Positions 40,491 through 49,957 of a stretch of 64,000 nucleotides of DNA are shown piece after piece. A program made the position numbers and the translations under genes. How positions within the stretch are numbered: the first letter of the stretch is position 1; every line of letters begins with the position of its first letter. Source of the stretch: Actinospica sp035493475 (GTDB lineage Bacteria; Actinomycetota; Actinomycetes; Streptomycetales; Catenulisporaceae); NCBI GenBank assembly GCA_035493475.1, contig DATJIF010000160.1:248001-312000 (forward strand). The letters are read 5' to 3'. The notes below the pieces were generated by a model, which worked only from the letters and a program-made list of their open reading frames with translations, did not search any database and had not been told where the DNA came from.

Positions 40491-43219
40491 CGGGTGCCGT
40501 CCTCATGAGGGTCCTGATGGGTCAGGACGGCGGCGCGGCCGGCCTCGAGCCGGGCGACCGGGACGCGGTAGGGCGAGCAGGAGACGTAGTCGATGCCGAG
40601 CCCGTGGAACAGCCGGATCGAGGCCGGGTCGCCGCCGTGCTCTCCGCAGACGCCGATCTCCAGGTGCGGCCGGGTGGCCCGGCCGAGCCGCACGGCGGTC
40701 TCGATCAGCGCGCCGACCCCCTCCGGATCCACGGACTCGAAAGGCGAGACGGTGAACACGCGGCGGGACAGGTACGCGGGGAAGAACGCGCCCTCGGCGT
40801 CGTCCCGGCTCATGCCCCAGGTGGTCTGCGTCAGGTCGTTGGTGCCGAAGGAGAAGAACTCGGCCTGCTCGGCGATCTTGTCGGCGGTCAGCGCGGCGCG
40901 CGGAAGCTCGATCATGACGCCCACCTCGACGGCGAGCGCCGGATCGACCTGGCGCAGCACGCTGACGGCCTCCTCGCGGGCGAGTTCGAGTTCGCGGGCG
41001 TCGGCGACGAGCGGGATCATCAGGTGCGCGATCGGGCTGCCGCCGTCGCGCCTGCGCAGCACCATCGCCTCGGCCAGCGCGCGGACCTGCATCGCGTACA
41101 GGCCGGGCACGACCAGGCCGAGCCGCACGCCGCGCAGGCCGAGCATCGGGTTCTGCTCGTGCCAGCGGCGCACGGCCGCGAGCAGCCGCGTCTTCTCGGG
41201 GCTCGGCGCGTGCACCGCGACGTCGACGGCCAGTTCGGTCAGGTCGGGCAGGAACTCGTGCAGCGGCGGGTCGAGCAGCCGGATGGTGACCGGCAGCCCG
41301 TCCATCGCGGCCAGCAGCCCGGCGAAGTCGGCGCGCTGGAGCTCCAGCAGCCGGTCGAGCTGGAAGGCGCGCTCCTGCGGCGTCTCGGCCAGGATCAGCC
41401 GCTCGACGATCGGGCGCCGCTCGCCGAGGAACATGTGCTCGGTGCGCGCCAGCCCGATGCCGCGCGCCCCGAACCGCCGGGCCCGGGCCGCGTCCTGCGG
41501 CGTGTCCGCGTTCGCCCGGACGCCGAGCCGGGCACGCCGGTCGGCGATCGCCAGCAGCCGGGCCACGGCGCCGACCACCGGATCCGTCAGGGCGCTGTCG
41601 TGGTCGCCCTCGAAGTAGCGCACCAGCGGCGAGCCGATCACCGGGACCTCGGCCGGGTAGACCGCGCCGCTCGCCCCGTCGATCGAGACGATCTGGCCGG
41701 AGTGGATCACCGAGCCCTTGTGCGGTCCGGCGACGACCACGGCCCGGCCGGCCTGCTCGTCGATCTCCAGCTCCTCGGCGCCGCACACGCAGACCCGGCC
41801 CATGCCGCGCGCCACCACGGCCGCGTGCGAGGTCTTGCCGCCGCGCGCGGTCAGGATCCCGGCGGCGGCGATCATCCCGGGCAGGTCGTCCGGGTTGGTC
41901 TCGCGCCGGATCAGCACGCACGGGTGCCCCTGCGCGGCGAGCGTCACCGCGTCGTCCGAGTCGAACACGGCCCGGCCCACGGCCGCTCCGGGCGACGCGG
42001 GCACGCCGGTGACCAGCGGGAGGAAGGCGGTGCCGGGGTCGAGGCAGGGGAACATCAGCTGGGCCAGCTGCTCGCCGGAGACCCGGCGCAGCGCCTCGTC
42101 CTCGTCGATCACGCCGTCGCCCAGCAGCGTCGCGGCGATGCGGAACGCGGCGGCCGGGGTGCGCTTGCCCACCCGGGTCTGCAGCATCCACAGCCTGCCG
42201 CGCTCGACGGTGAATTCGAGGTCGCACATGTCGCGGTAGTGGTCCTCGAGGCGGTCGGCGATCCGCAGCAGCTCGGTGTGCGACTCGGGGTCGATCTCGC
42301 CGAAGCGGTCCAGGGTCAGGGTGTTGCGGACGCCGGAGACGACGTCCTCGCCCTCCGCGTCGGTGAGGTAGTCGCCGTACACGCCGGGGGCGCCGGTGGC
42401 CGGGTCGCGGGTGAACGCGACGCCGGTTCCGCTGTCGTTGCCGAGGTTGCCGAAGACCATCTGCATCACGGTCACCGCGGTGCCGAGGTCCTCCGGGATC
42501 CGCTCGCGCCTGCGGTAGACCCGGGCGCGCTCGGTGTTCCAGGACTCGAAGACCGCGCGGACCGCGCCGATCAGCTGCTCGCGCGGGTTCTGCGGCACCT
42601 CCCGGCCGCCGTGCTGCTTGGTCAGGAACTGGAAGCGGCGGGTGAGCGTCCGCAGCCGGTCGACGCCGAGCACGCTGTCCGGCGCGCCGGGCCCGGCCTC
42701 GACGTTCCGCTTGGCCTCCGCGAGCGCGTGTTCGTAGACCTCGCCCGGCACGCCGTAGACCGTGCGCCCGTACATCTGCACCAGGCGCCGGTAGCAGTCC
42801 CAGGCGAAGCGCTCGTCGCCGTACAGCTTGGCCAGCCCGTCCACGGTGGCGTCGCAGACCCCGATGTTCAGGATCGTCTCCATCATCCCGGGCATGGAGA
42901 ACTTCGCGCCGGAGCGGACCGAGAGCAGCAGCGGCTCGTCCGGGTCGCCGAGCCGCCGCCCGGCCCGCTCCCCGAGCCGGGCCAGGTGCGCGTCGATCTG
43001 CTCGGGCAGCCCCATCGGCAGCCGCCCGGTGCGCAGATAGGCACGGCAGGCCTCGGTGCTGATCGTGTATCCGGGCGGCACCGGCAGGCCGAGGTAGGTC
43101 ATCTCGGCGAGGTTCGCCCCCTTGCCGCCGAGCAGGTCGGCCATGTCGGCGCGGCCCTGCGCGAAGTCGTAGACGTGGACGCGGGACGGCAGGCTGTTCC
43201 GAACCGGGGACTCGGACAT
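40487..43219 (-). CDS. ppdK: Pyruvate, phosphate dikinase
   Basis: A 910-residue full-length PPDK interconverting pyruvate + ATP + Pi with PEP + AMP + PPi. The N-terminal ATP-grasp domain is complete (LGGKGANLAEM, LLLSVRSGAKFSMPGMMETI, GNLGNDSGTGVAFTRDP). The phosphohistidine domain has GGKTSHAAVVARGMG, and the C-terminal TIM barrel has GIGLARTEHMF and the catalytic Cys in GVCGEHGGDP. It is first in an operon with the hydrogenase-like gene. In low-oxygen metabolism PPDK can save ATP equivalents or support gluconeogenesis. Two GGGACC-type boxes lie upstream. Confidence 0.93.
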   Translation of the reverse strand: MSESPVRNSLPSRVHVYDFAQGRADMADLLGGKGANLAEMTYLGLPVPPGYTISTEACRAYLRTGRLPMGLPEQIDAHLARLGERAGRRLGDPDEPLLLSVRSGAKFSMPGMMETILNIGVCDATVDGLAKLYGDERFAWDCYRRLVQMYGRTVYGVPGEVYEHALAEAKRNVEAGPGAPDSVLGVDRLRTLTRRFQFLTKQHGGREVPQNPREQLIGAVRAVFESWNTERARVYRRRERIPEDLGTAVTVMQMVFGNLGNDSGTGVAFTRDPATGAPGVYGDYLTDAEGEDVVSGVRNTLTLDRFGEIDPESHTELLRIADRLEDHYRDMCDLEFTVERGRLWMLQTRVGKRTPAAAFRIAATLLGDGVIDEDEALRRVSGEQLAQLMFPCLDPGTAFLPLVTGVPASPGAAVGRAVFDSDDAVTLAAQGHPCVLIRRETNPDDLPGMIAAAGILTARGGKTSHAAVVARGMGRVCVCGAEELEIDEQAGRAVVVAGPHKGSVIHSGQIVSIDGASGAVYPAEVPVIGSPLVRYFEGDHDSALTDPVVGAVARLLAIADRRARLGVRANADTPQDAARARRFGARGIGLARTEHMFLGERRPIVERLILAETPQERAFQLDRLLELQRADFAGLLAAMDGLPVTIRLLDPPLHEFLPDLTELAVDVAVHAPSPEKTRLLAAVRRWHEQNPMLGLRGVRLGLVVPGLYAMQVRALAEAMVLRRRDGGSPIAHLMIPLVADARELELAREEAVSVLRQVDPALAVEVGVMIELPRAALTADKIAEQAEFFSFGTNDLTQTTWGMSRDDAEGAFFPAYLSRRVFTVSPFESVDPEGVGALIETAVRLGRATRPHLEIGVCGEHGGDPASIRLFHGLGIDYVSCSPYRVPVARLEAGRAAVLTHQDPHEDGTR

Positions 43220-43367
43220 GGCGGGCGCTCCTCTCGATGGGGCGGATGGTGACGGCTACCACCACCGTGTTGCGCGGACGGCGGGCCCGGCAGAGCGCAT
43301 CGACCCGCCGATGCCGGGACGAAGGTCTCGTTCCGCGCGCCGTGCCGAGCCCGCCGACGGATGACTC

Positions 43368-43397
43368 AGGGCCCGAGGACTCGGGACCTTCGCCCCG
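43368..43397. promoter_or_regulatory. DevR-type boxes between ppdK and the DoxX-like gene
   Basis: GGGACCTTCGCCCCG at 43383-43397 preceded by a weaker AGGGCCCGAGGAC at 43368-43380, in the 268-bp divergent region. Confidence 0.5.
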
Positions 43398-43487
43398 CTG
43401 CGGCGGCGCGTTCCCGCGACGACGCTGGAGGTGGAGCCCGAAGGCAGGGGCTCTCCGAACGACTTTCTCGAGGAGCGTGAGAGAACA

Positions 43488-44105
43488 ATGGCGACGCAAC
43501 ACGGGCTGCACGTGCACCTCGGTCGCCCGCGGCACCGCACCGAGGCCGAGGCGAAGACCGGGACCACGGCCGCGAGCCTGAGCAAGGACACCGTGCGCGA
43601 CGCGGTGATGGCCCTGATCCGGGTCGGTACCGGTTTCCTGTTCCTGTGGGCGTTCTTGGACAAGACGTTCGGGTTCGGCTACGCGACCCCGTCGAGCCGG
43701 GCGTGGATCCACGGTGGTTCGCCGACCAAGGGTTTCCTGGCGAGCGTGAACGCCGGTCCGTTCCAGTCGTGGTTCAACGCGTGGGCCGGGCACATGTGGG
43801 CGGATTACCTGTTCATGATCGGTCTGGCCGGGATCGGCGTCGCGCTGATCCTCGGCATTGGCGTCCGGTTCGCGGCGTTGTGCGGGGTGTTGATGGTGAC
43901 GTTCATGTGGTTCGCCGTCTTCCCGCCGGCGAAGTACGGTGCGGGCGGTGTGGCGACCGGTTCGAACAACCCGTTGGTGGACGAGCACGTGATGGACGCG
44001 TTCGCACTGTTGGCGGTGGCGATGTTCGGCGCGGGTAGCCGGTTCGGTCTCGGCGCGTGGTGGTCGAAGCTCCCACTCGTCTCCCGGCACCGCGGCATGC
44101 TGTGA
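43488..44105 (+). CDS. DoxX-family membrane protein
   Basis: A 205-residue membrane protein with four hydrophobic segments (MALIRVGTGFLFLWAFLDKT; ADYLFMIGLAGIGVALILGI; FAALCGVLMVTFMWFAVFPP; AFALLAVAMFGAGSRFGLGA) and a basic, His-containing N-terminus. DoxX relatives are linked to quinone-dependent redox reactions and oxidative-stress complexes. Only the family assignment is supported. A strong terminator follows 16 bp after the stop. Confidence 0.8.
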   Translation: MATQHGLHVHLGRPRHRTEAEAKTGTTAASLSKDTVRDAVMALIRVGTGFLFLWAFLDKTFGFGYATPSSRAWIHGGSPTKGFLASVNAGPFQSWFNAWAGHMWADYLFMIGLAGIGVALILGIGVRFAALCGVLMVTFMWFAVFPPAKYGAGGVATGSNNPLVDEHVMDAFALLAVAMFGAGSRFGLGAWWSKLPLVSRHRGML

Positions 44106-44120
44106 GATTGCCGAGAGCGG

Positions 44121-44160
44121 CGGCGGGGCCCGGACCACTGGGAAGGTCCGGGCCCCGCCG
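44121..44160 (+). terminator. Strong hairpin terminator after the DoxX-like gene
   Basis: A 16-bp perfect stem, CGGCGGGGCCCGGACC (44121-44136) with its complement at 44145-44160, and an 8-nt loop. Confidence 0.88.
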
Positions 44161-44178
44161 CATGCGCCGTGAACGCCC

Positions 44179-44190
44179 GGGACCTAAGCC
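44179..44190. promoter_or_regulatory. DevR-type half-box upstream of the DUF4389 gene
   Basis: GGGACCTAAGCC, with a good left half-site and poor right half, 38-49 bp before the start codon at 44228. Confidence 0.4.
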
Positions 44191-44227
44191 TCTGGGCGCT
44201 CCGACCGGCGCACGGGAGTGTGTTGAC

Positions 44228-44923
44228 ATGACTACCGAGACCGGTCCCGCGGCGGTCCGCGGGACGTATCCCGTGCAGGTGGAGGGCGACCCGGACCAGG
44301 ACCTCTCCCGCTGGCTGTGGCTCGTCAAGTGGCTGCTGGCGATCCCGCACTACATCGTGCTGTGGTTCCTCTGGATCGCCTACCTGCTGCTCAGCCTCGT
44401 CGCGCTGGTGTCGATCGTGGCGACGCGCCGCTACCCGCGCGGAATCTTCGCGTTCAACGTCGGCGTGCTGCGCTGGACCTGGCGGGTCGCGTTCTACTCC
44501 TACGGCATGCTCGGCACCGACCGGTACCCGCCGTTCACGCTCGACGAGGTCCCCGACTATCCGGCCCGCCTGCACGTCGACGAGCCCGGCGAGCTCTCCC
44601 CGGGGCTCGCGCTGGTCAAGTGGTGGCTGCTGGCGATCCCGCACTATCTGATCGTCGGCGCGTTCCTCGGCGGCTTCCACTTCGGCACGACCGGACCGAA
44701 TCTGGGCCTGGTCGGCGCGCTGATGCTGATCGCGGGCTTCGCGCTGCTGTTCACCGAGCGCTACCCGCGCGGCGTCTTCGACCTGGCGATGGGCGCGAAC
44801 CGCTGGGCGCTGCGCGTGGGCGTCTACGCGAGCCTGATGACCGACGAGTACCCGCCCTTCCGGCTCGACCAGGGCGCCCGCGAGCCGGCGGCGGTCGCGG
44901 GCGCGCGGCACGCCGGGGAGTGA
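44228..44923 (+). CDS. DUF4389 membrane protein
   Basis: A 231-residue protein with an internal duplication: each half has a hydrophobic segment followed by RRYPRGIFAFNVGVLRW or ERYPRGVFDLAMGANRW and then a DRYPPF or DEYPPF motif, the DUF4389 signature. Three or four transmembrane helices are likely (LWLVKWLLAIPHYIVLWFLW; ALVKWWLLAIPHYLIVGAFL; LVGALMLIAGFALLF). Function unknown. A terminator upstream and a GGGACC half-box indicate an independent promoter. Confidence 0.82.
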   Translation: MTTETGPAAVRGTYPVQVEGDPDQDLSRWLWLVKWLLAIPHYIVLWFLWIAYLLLSLVALVSIVATRRYPRGIFAFNVGVLRWTWRVAFYSYGMLGTDRYPPFTLDEVPDYPARLHVDEPGELSPGLALVKWWLLAIPHYLIVGAFLGGFHFGTTGPNLGLVGALMLIAGFALLFTERYPRGVFDLAMGANRWALRVGVYASLMTDEYPPFRLDQGAREPAAVAGARHAGE

Positions 44924-44929
44924 GGGTAC

Positions 44930-45781
44930 TTATCGGACGGGCACCACGGCGACCGGGGTGTCGGAGTGCGAGAGCAGTCCGTGCACGATGTGGCCGGGGC
45001 CGAAGGAGAGCGGGCCGCGGCGGCGGCGCGAACCGACGACGAGCAGCCGGGCGCCGCGGGCGGCCTGGACGAGCGAGGGCACCGGAACCCCCTGCCAGGG
45101 TTCGACGGTCACCGGGATGTCCGGGTGGCGCTCGCGCGCGGTCTTGAGCGCGGCCTCGATGTCGTCGGCGATGAGCGGGCGGGCCTGCTGGTAGTAGCCG
45201 CCGTACGCGATGACCGGCTCGAACGCGCGTACCGCGACGATCGACAGGCCCAGCAGTCCCGCGATCCGGAACGCGAAGTCGATCGGTGCCGGATCCTCGT
45301 CCTTCCCGATGCCGAGGACGACCTCGCGGCGCGTCTCGTACGGCACGTCCACGCCGATGACGACGACCGGGCAGGGCGAGTGCGCGGCGAGCTTGTTGCT
45401 CACCGAGCCCAGGAGCATGCCGGTGAAGCCGCCGTGGCCGCGGGTGCCGGTGACCGCCAGGTCGGCGTCCTGCGCGAGGACGGCGAGGGCCTCGGCCGGG
45501 TCGCGTTCGGACAGTTCGGCGGCGAGCTGCAGCGCCGGGTGCCGTTCGCGGATCCGCTTGGTCATCCGGGCGAGGATCCGCTCGCCCTCGCCGTGCCGCC
45601 GCCGGTCGTGGTTCGTCGGCTCGGCCGACCTGGCGCTCGGGTTGACGTCGGGCAGGCCGAGCGCGTGCGCCACGGTCAGCCGCGCGCCGAGCGATGCGGC
45701 GAGCGAGGCGGCCCAGTCGGCGGCGCGCACGGAGTTCTCCGAGGCGTCCACGCCCACCAGGACGCGGGCGATGGTGTTCAT
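44930..45781 (-). CDS. Universal stress protein, tandem UspA domains
   Basis: A 283-residue tandem USP; both halves have UspA features (ARVLVGVDASENSVRAADWA ... VTGTRGHGGFTGMLLGSVSN; VVLGIGKDEDPAPIDFAFRI ... LLVVGSRRRRGPLSFGPGHI). The first half keeps the complete ATP loop. It is the last gene of the seven-gene operon that starts with the 2-oxoacid:ferredoxin oxidoreductase gamma subunit and lies 13 bp after another USP. Confidence 0.88.
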   Translation of the reverse strand: MNTIARVLVGVDASENSVRAADWAASLAASLGARLTVAHALGLPDVNPSARSAEPTNHDRRRHGEGERILARMTKRIRERHPALQLAAELSERDPAEALAVLAQDADLAVTGTRGHGGFTGMLLGSVSNKLAAHSPCPVVVIGVDVPYETRREVVLGIGKDEDPAPIDFAFRIAGLLGLSIVAVRAFEPVIAYGGYYQQARPLIADDIEAALKTARERHPDIPVTVEPWQGVPVPSLVQAARGARLLVVGSRRRRGPLSFGPGHIVHGLLSHSDTPVAVVPVR

Positions 45782-45794
45782 CGGGTACCTCGAT

Positions 45795-46661
45795 TCAGGT
45801 GATGGGGACGACGGCGACGGGCGTCTCGGCGTGCGAGAGCAGCCCCTGCACGACGTAGCCGGCGCCGACGGACAGCGGTGCGCGGCGGCGGTGCGCGCCG
45901 ATGACGATCGTCCGGGCGCCGCGGGCCGCCTCGATGAGCGTGGGCACGGCGTTGGCGCGCACGGTCCGCGGCACCACCTCCACGCCGGGGTGCTCCGCGC
46001 GCATCGGGGCGATCAGCCGCTCCAGGTCGGCCGACTGCTCCGCGTCGGTCGCGGGCTCGTGGGTGAGGTACTGCCCGCCGTACGAGGGCGCCGACAGCCA
46101 GGCGCGGACCACGGTCAGCCGGGCGCCGAGGCGTTCGCAGGATTCGAAGGCGAAGCGGATCGGCGCCTCGTCCTCGCCGCGCTCGACGCCGAGCACGATC
46201 TCGTTGCGCGGCGCGTCGTTCACCGTGCCGCGCACGACGATCGTCGGGCAGTGCGCGTGGGCGGCGGTCTTGAGGCTGACCGAGCCGAGCAGCAGCCCGG
46301 CGAAGCCGCCGTGGCCGCGGGTGCCGGTGACGATCAGGTCGCGCCGCCCGCCGAGGTGCACGAGTGTCTCGGCGGCGCCGAGTTCGGAGGTCTGCGCCGT
46401 CACGCGCAGCGTCGGCTCCTCGCGGCGCGCCTGCTCGGCGAAGTGGTCCAGCAGCAGTTTCGCGGTGGCCCGCCCGGCGGCGACGTACTCCTCCGGGATC
46501 AGGACGCGGGAACCGCGCGGCGGCAGGTCGAGCGCGTGCACCAGGTGCAGCGCCATTCCGCGGTCCACCGCCTCGTGCGCGGCCCAGGCCGCGGCTCGGG
46601 CGGCGTGCGCACTCGGGTCCACGCCCACGACGATCCGGCCGTGCGCGGCGCTCTCAGTCAT
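45795..46661 (-). CDS. Universal stress protein, tandem UspA domains
   Basis: A 288-residue tandem USP (GRIVVGVDPSAHAARAAAWA ... VTGTRGHGGFAGLLLGSVSL; IVLGVERGEDEAPIRFAFES ... TIVIGAHRRRAPLSVGAGYV). Domain 1 has the complete ATP-binding loop. Its start overlaps the 3' end of the CBS-BON gene by 8 bp, so it is within the oxidoreductase operon. Confidence 0.88.
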   Translation of the reverse strand: MTESAAHGRIVVGVDPSAHAARAAAWAAHEAVDRGMALHLVHALDLPPRGSRVLIPEEYVAAGRATAKLLLDHFAEQARREEPTLRVTAQTSELGAAETLVHLGGRRDLIVTGTRGHGGFAGLLLGSVSLKTAAHAHCPTIVVRGTVNDAPRNEIVLGVERGEDEAPIRFAFESCERLGARLTVVRAWLSAPSYGGQYLTHEPATDAEQSADLERLIAPMRAEHPGVEVVPRTVRANAVPTLIEAARGARTIVIGAHRRRAPLSVGAGYVVQGLLSHAETPVAVVPIT

Positions 46662-47328
46662 TCCAGGCTCCTTCGGCCTCGACGGCGTAGGTCTGCTCGC
46701 CCCTGACCGAGACCACTCCGTCTATCCGGCGGACGGCGGCGTTGACCGCGTCCTTGTCGCCGCGGCTGCGCAGCTCGCCCCGGAGGGTCACCACGCCCTC
46801 GTCCACGCCCACGGTCCAGCATTCGGGCACGTAACCGAACTGGTCGGCCAGCAGCGCGTGCACCTCGGCGCGGATCTCCTCGTCCCGGCGCAGGTAGGGG
46901 CGCAGCAGGTCGCGGCGGCTGACGATGCCGAGCAGGTGCCCGCCCTCGTCGACGACCGGCATCCGGCGGATCCCGCGCTGTTCCATCCGGGCGGCGGCGG
47001 TCGCGGCCCCCTCGCGCGGCGCGGCGGTGATGGCGGGCGCGGTCATCAGGTCGATCGCGGTCAGCGCCCCGGCCTTGTACGCGTCGACGGCGGCCTCGCG
47101 GTGCAGGTTGATCCGGCCGGGGACCGGGCCGTTCGCGCGGATCTCCTTGGCCAGCAGGTCGGACTCGGTGACCACGCCGATGACCCGGCCGGTCGGTCCG
47201 AGCACCGGCAGGCCGCTGACCCGGTTGGCGGCCAGCAGTTCCGCCACGACCTTGTACGGGGTGTCCGGGCGGGCCGCGACGACCAGGTCGGCCGGGGTCA
47301 TCAGTTGTTCGACGGTGCGGTGCTTCAT
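46654..47328 (-). CDS. CBS-pair protein with C-terminal BON domain
   Basis: A 224-residue paralogue in layout of the protein at 38527-39210: CBS 1 (VEQLMTPADLVVAARPDTPY ... GVVTESDLLAKEI), CBS 2 (AIDLMTAPAITAAPREGAAT ... GIVSRRDLLRPYL) and BON (VDEGVVTLRGELRSRGDKDA, RRIDGVVSVRGEQTY). The ATG overlaps the upstream flavoprotein stop by 4 bp (ATGA) and the 3' end overlaps the next USP, so translation is tightly coupled to the oxidoreductase genes. Confidence 0.88.
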   Translation of the reverse strand: MKHRTVEQLMTPADLVVAARPDTPYKVVAELLAANRVSGLPVLGPTGRVIGVVTESDLLAKEIRANGPVPGRINLHREAAVDAYKAGALTAIDLMTAPAITAAPREGAATAAARMEQRGIRRMPVVDEGGHLLGIVSRRDLLRPYLRRDEEIRAEVHALLADQFGYVPECWTVGVDEGVVTLRGELRSRGDKDAVNAAVRRIDGVVSVRGEQTYAVEAEGAWND

Positions 47329-48962
47329 GATTCTGCCTCCATGGCGATGGCTCCGGCGGGGCACTCCGCGGCGCACAGGCCGCAGCCCTTGCAGTGGTCG
47401 AGGTCGATCTCGTAGAGCGGCAGCCCGTCGCCGTCGAAGCCGCGCTTGGTGATCGCGTTGTCCGGGCAGACGCCGTAGCAGTTGTCGCAGCCGAAGCAGC
47501 TGCCGCAGGACAGGCAGCGGCGGGCCTCGAACAGCGCGTCCTGCTCGCTCAGGCCGTGTACGACCTCGGCGAAGGTGTCGGCGCGGCGGGCCGCCTCGAG
47601 CTGCGGGCGGACGGTCGCCGGCGCGTCGCTGTAGTACCAGGTGTTGAGCCGGTCCAGCGGCACGGGCGTGTCGACGGACGGCGCGGGCGGAGTCAGGCCT
47701 CGGAGGTACGCGTCGATCGCGCGCGCGGCCCGGGCGCCGTGGCCGACGGCGTGCGTGGCGGTGCGCTCTCCACCGATCGCGTCGCCGCCCGCGAAGACGC
47801 CGGCCCGGCCGGTGGCCATCGTGTCCGGGTCCACTTGGAGGGTGCCGCGGTGCAGGCCGACGCCCGCGGTGCCGGCCAGCCACTCGACCTCGGCGTCCTG
47901 GCCGAGCGCGAGGATCACGGTGTCGGCCCGGAGCGTGTCGTACTCGCCGGTCGGTTGCGGGAAGCCGGACTCGTCCAGCTCCATCCGCTCCACGACGATC
48001 TCGCCCGCGGCGGCCTGGCTGATGGTGCTCAGCCAGCGCACTCGGACGCCCTCGGCGAGCGCGTCCTCGAGCTCCTCCTCGTGCGCGGGCATCCGGTCGC
48101 GGGTGCGCCGGTAGACGATGATCGGGTCGGTGGCGCCCATCCGGCGGACGGTGCGCGCGACGTCCATCGCGGTGTTGCCGCCGCCGTAGACGGCCACGTT
48201 CCGGCCGAGCGTGACCGGCCAGCGGTCCTCGGCCTCGGCCAGCACCGAGAGCGCGTCGAGGATGCGGGCGCCGTCGCCGGCCGGGATCTCGGCGTGCCTG
48301 CCGTTGGGGGCGCCGACGGCGAGGAAGACGGCGTCGAACTCCGTGAGCGCGGCGTCGAGGTCGTCCACCGGCGCGCCGGTCTCGAAGCGGACGCCGAGCT
48401 CCGCGATCCGGGCGATCTCCGCGTCGAGGACCTCGCGCGGCAGCCGGTAGCGCGGGATGCCGTAGCGCAGCATGCCGCCGAGCTTGTCCTCGGCCTCGCG
48501 CACGGTCACGTCGTGGCCGAGCAGCACCAGCTGGTACGCCGCGGAGAGCCCGGCCGGCCCGGAGCCGACGATCAGGACCCTGCCGCCCATCGGGACCGGC
48601 CGCGGGTCGAGCCGCCAGCCGTGCTCGATGGCCTGGTCGCCGAGGAAGCGCTCGACCGAGTTGATGCCCACGGCCTCGTCGAGCTGCCCGCGGTTGCAGG
48701 CGGTCTCGCACGGGTGGTAGCAGATCCGGCCCATGATCGCCGGCAGCGGGTTGTCCCGCATCAGCCGGCGCCACGCGGCCTCGTACGAACCGTCCTCGGC
48801 GGCGTACAGCCAGTCCCGCACGGCCTCCCCGGCCGGGCACGCGCCCTGGCACGGCGGCAGCGTGCGCGTGTACACCGGCCGCTCCATCCGCCAGGCGCCG
48901 GTCTCGTTCGGACCGCTGCTGCCGGGATCCAGCGTGATGGCGAACGGGTGCGATGCGGTCAT
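47325..48962 (-). CDS. GltD-like FAD/NAD(P) oxidoreductase fused to a 2x[4Fe-4S] ferredoxin domain
   Basis: A 545-residue flavoprotein. The N-terminal Fe-S domain (TLPPCQGACPAG, GRICYHPCETACNRG) and two dinucleotide folds (LIVGSGPAGLSAAYQLVLLG; VAVYGGGNTAMDVARTVRRM) are those of glutamate-synthase small-subunit-type oxidoreductases. The C-terminus carries an extra ferredoxin domain with cysteine clusters CLSCGSCFGCDNCYGVCP and CKGCGLCAAECP, corresponding to the delta subunit missing from the adjacent 2-oxoacid oxidoreductase. It probably passes electrons between the oxidoreductase/ferredoxin and NAD(P)H. ATGA overlaps with both neighbours. Confidence 0.87.
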   Translation of the reverse strand: MTASHPFAITLDPGSSGPNETGAWRMERPVYTRTLPPCQGACPAGEAVRDWLYAAEDGSYEAAWRRLMRDNPLPAIMGRICYHPCETACNRGQLDEAVGINSVERFLGDQAIEHGWRLDPRPVPMGGRVLIVGSGPAGLSAAYQLVLLGHDVTVREAEDKLGGMLRYGIPRYRLPREVLDAEIARIAELGVRFETGAPVDDLDAALTEFDAVFLAVGAPNGRHAEIPAGDGARILDALSVLAEAEDRWPVTLGRNVAVYGGGNTAMDVARTVRRMGATDPIIVYRRTRDRMPAHEEELEDALAEGVRVRWLSTISQAAAGEIVVERMELDESGFPQPTGEYDTLRADTVILALGQDAEVEWLAGTAGVGLHRGTLQVDPDTMATGRAGVFAGGDAIGGERTATHAVGHGARAARAIDAYLRGLTPPAPSVDTPVPLDRLNTWYYSDAPATVRPQLEAARRADTFAEVVHGLSEQDALFEARRCLSCGSCFGCDNCYGVCPDNAITKRGFDGDGLPLYEIDLDHCKGCGLCAAECPAGAIAMEAES

Positions 48963-49957
48963 GGCCTGGCCTCCAGCCCGTAGACGCGGATGTTGCGGTC
49001 GGCGATCTCCTGGATGCGCGCGAGGATCTCGGGGTGTCCGGGCTCGCCGAACAGGTGCGCGTAGCGGGTCTGCGGGCGCAGGTACTCCTCGACCGGCACC
49101 CACCGCCGGATCGGGGTGACGGCGGTCAGTTCGCCGTCCTCGGCCTCGATCAGCGGGAAGAGCCCCGACTCGGTCGCCAGCCGGGCCAGCTCGATGGTCC
49201 GCGAGGGCGCGGTTCCCCAGCCGAGCGGGCAGGGGACGAGCACGTGCAGGTAGCGCGGGCCGCGCAGGCTCATCGCCTTCTCGACCTTGGCCTCCAGGTC
49301 GCGCAGGTCGGCGACGGTGGCGGTGGCGACGTACGGGATGCGGTGCGCCATCGCGATCGCCGGGACGTCCTTGCCGTGCCCGAACTCGTTGCCCGGATGG
49401 CCGGGGGCGACCGGCGTCGTGGCGGTGCGCGCGGCACCCGGCGTGGCCCCGGACCGCTGGACTCCGGTGTTCATGTACGCCTGGTTGTCGTAGCAGACGA
49501 AGAAGACGTCGTCGCCGCGTTCGAACATGCCGGACAGCGCACCGAGGCCGATGTCCACGGTCCCGCCGTCCCCGGCCTGTCCCAGCACCCTGATGTCGGT
49601 CCGGCCCTGCGCCTTGAGCGCGGCGGCGACTCCGGAGGCGACGGCCGGGGCGTTACCGAACAGCGAGTGCAGCCACGGCACCCGCCAGGCGCTCTCCGGG
49701 AACGGGGTGGTGGTCACCTCCAGGCATCCGGTCGCGTTGACCGCGATGAGCTTGCCCTCGCTGGCCCGCAGCGCGGTGTCCAGGACGTAGCGCGCGCCGA
49801 GCAGTTCGCCGCAGCCCTGGCAGGCGCGGTGCCCGGAGACGACGCTGTTCGCGCGGTCCGGGTCGGACTGGTTCGAGCGCGCGGAGGACGGCAGCAGCCG
49901 GTTGCCCACGGCGAACGAGCCGACCTGGTAGAACTTCACCTTCGGCGGGGCGCTCAT
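48959..49957 (-). CDS. 2-oxoacid:ferredoxin oxidoreductase, beta (TPP-binding) subunit
   Basis: A 332-residue beta subunit of the pyruvate/2-oxoacid:ferredoxin oxidoreductase family. HRACQGCGELLGARY carries Fe-S ligands, NATGCLEVTTTPFP is characteristic of the pyruvate-type branch, and GQAGDGGTVDIGLGALSG through YDNQAYMNTGVQRSG is the TPP/Mg motif. Coupled by 4-bp overlaps to the alpha subunit upstream and the flavoprotein downstream. Pyruvate is the likely substrate from the motif pattern, not proven. Confidence 0.88.
   Translation of the reverse strand: MSAPPKVKFYQVGSFAVGNRLLPSSARSNQSDPDRANSVVSGHRACQGCGELLGARYVLDTALRASEGKLIAVNATGCLEVTTTPFPESAWRVPWLHSLFGNAPAVASGVAAALKAQGRTDIRVLGQAGDGGTVDIGLGALSGMFERGDDVFFVCYDNQAYMNTGVQRSGATPGAARTATTPVAPGHPGNEFGHGKDVPAIAMAHRIPYVATATVADLRDLEAKVEKAMSLRGPRYLHVLVPCPLGWGTAPSRTIELARLATESGLFPLIEAEDGELTAVTPIRRWVPVEEYLRPQTRYAHLFGEPGHPEILARIQEIADRNIRVYGLEARP

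Noticed and set aside
40503..44138. 1211-codon minus-strand frame covering PPDK
   Set aside because: Shifted frame over an unambiguous PPDK; composition is Arg/Pro/Ala-rich and it crosses intergenic DNA.
44930..45794. DevR-type box directly upstream of the USPs at 44930 and 45795
   Set aside because: None found; these genes are internal to the oxidoreductase operon and would be read from its promoter.
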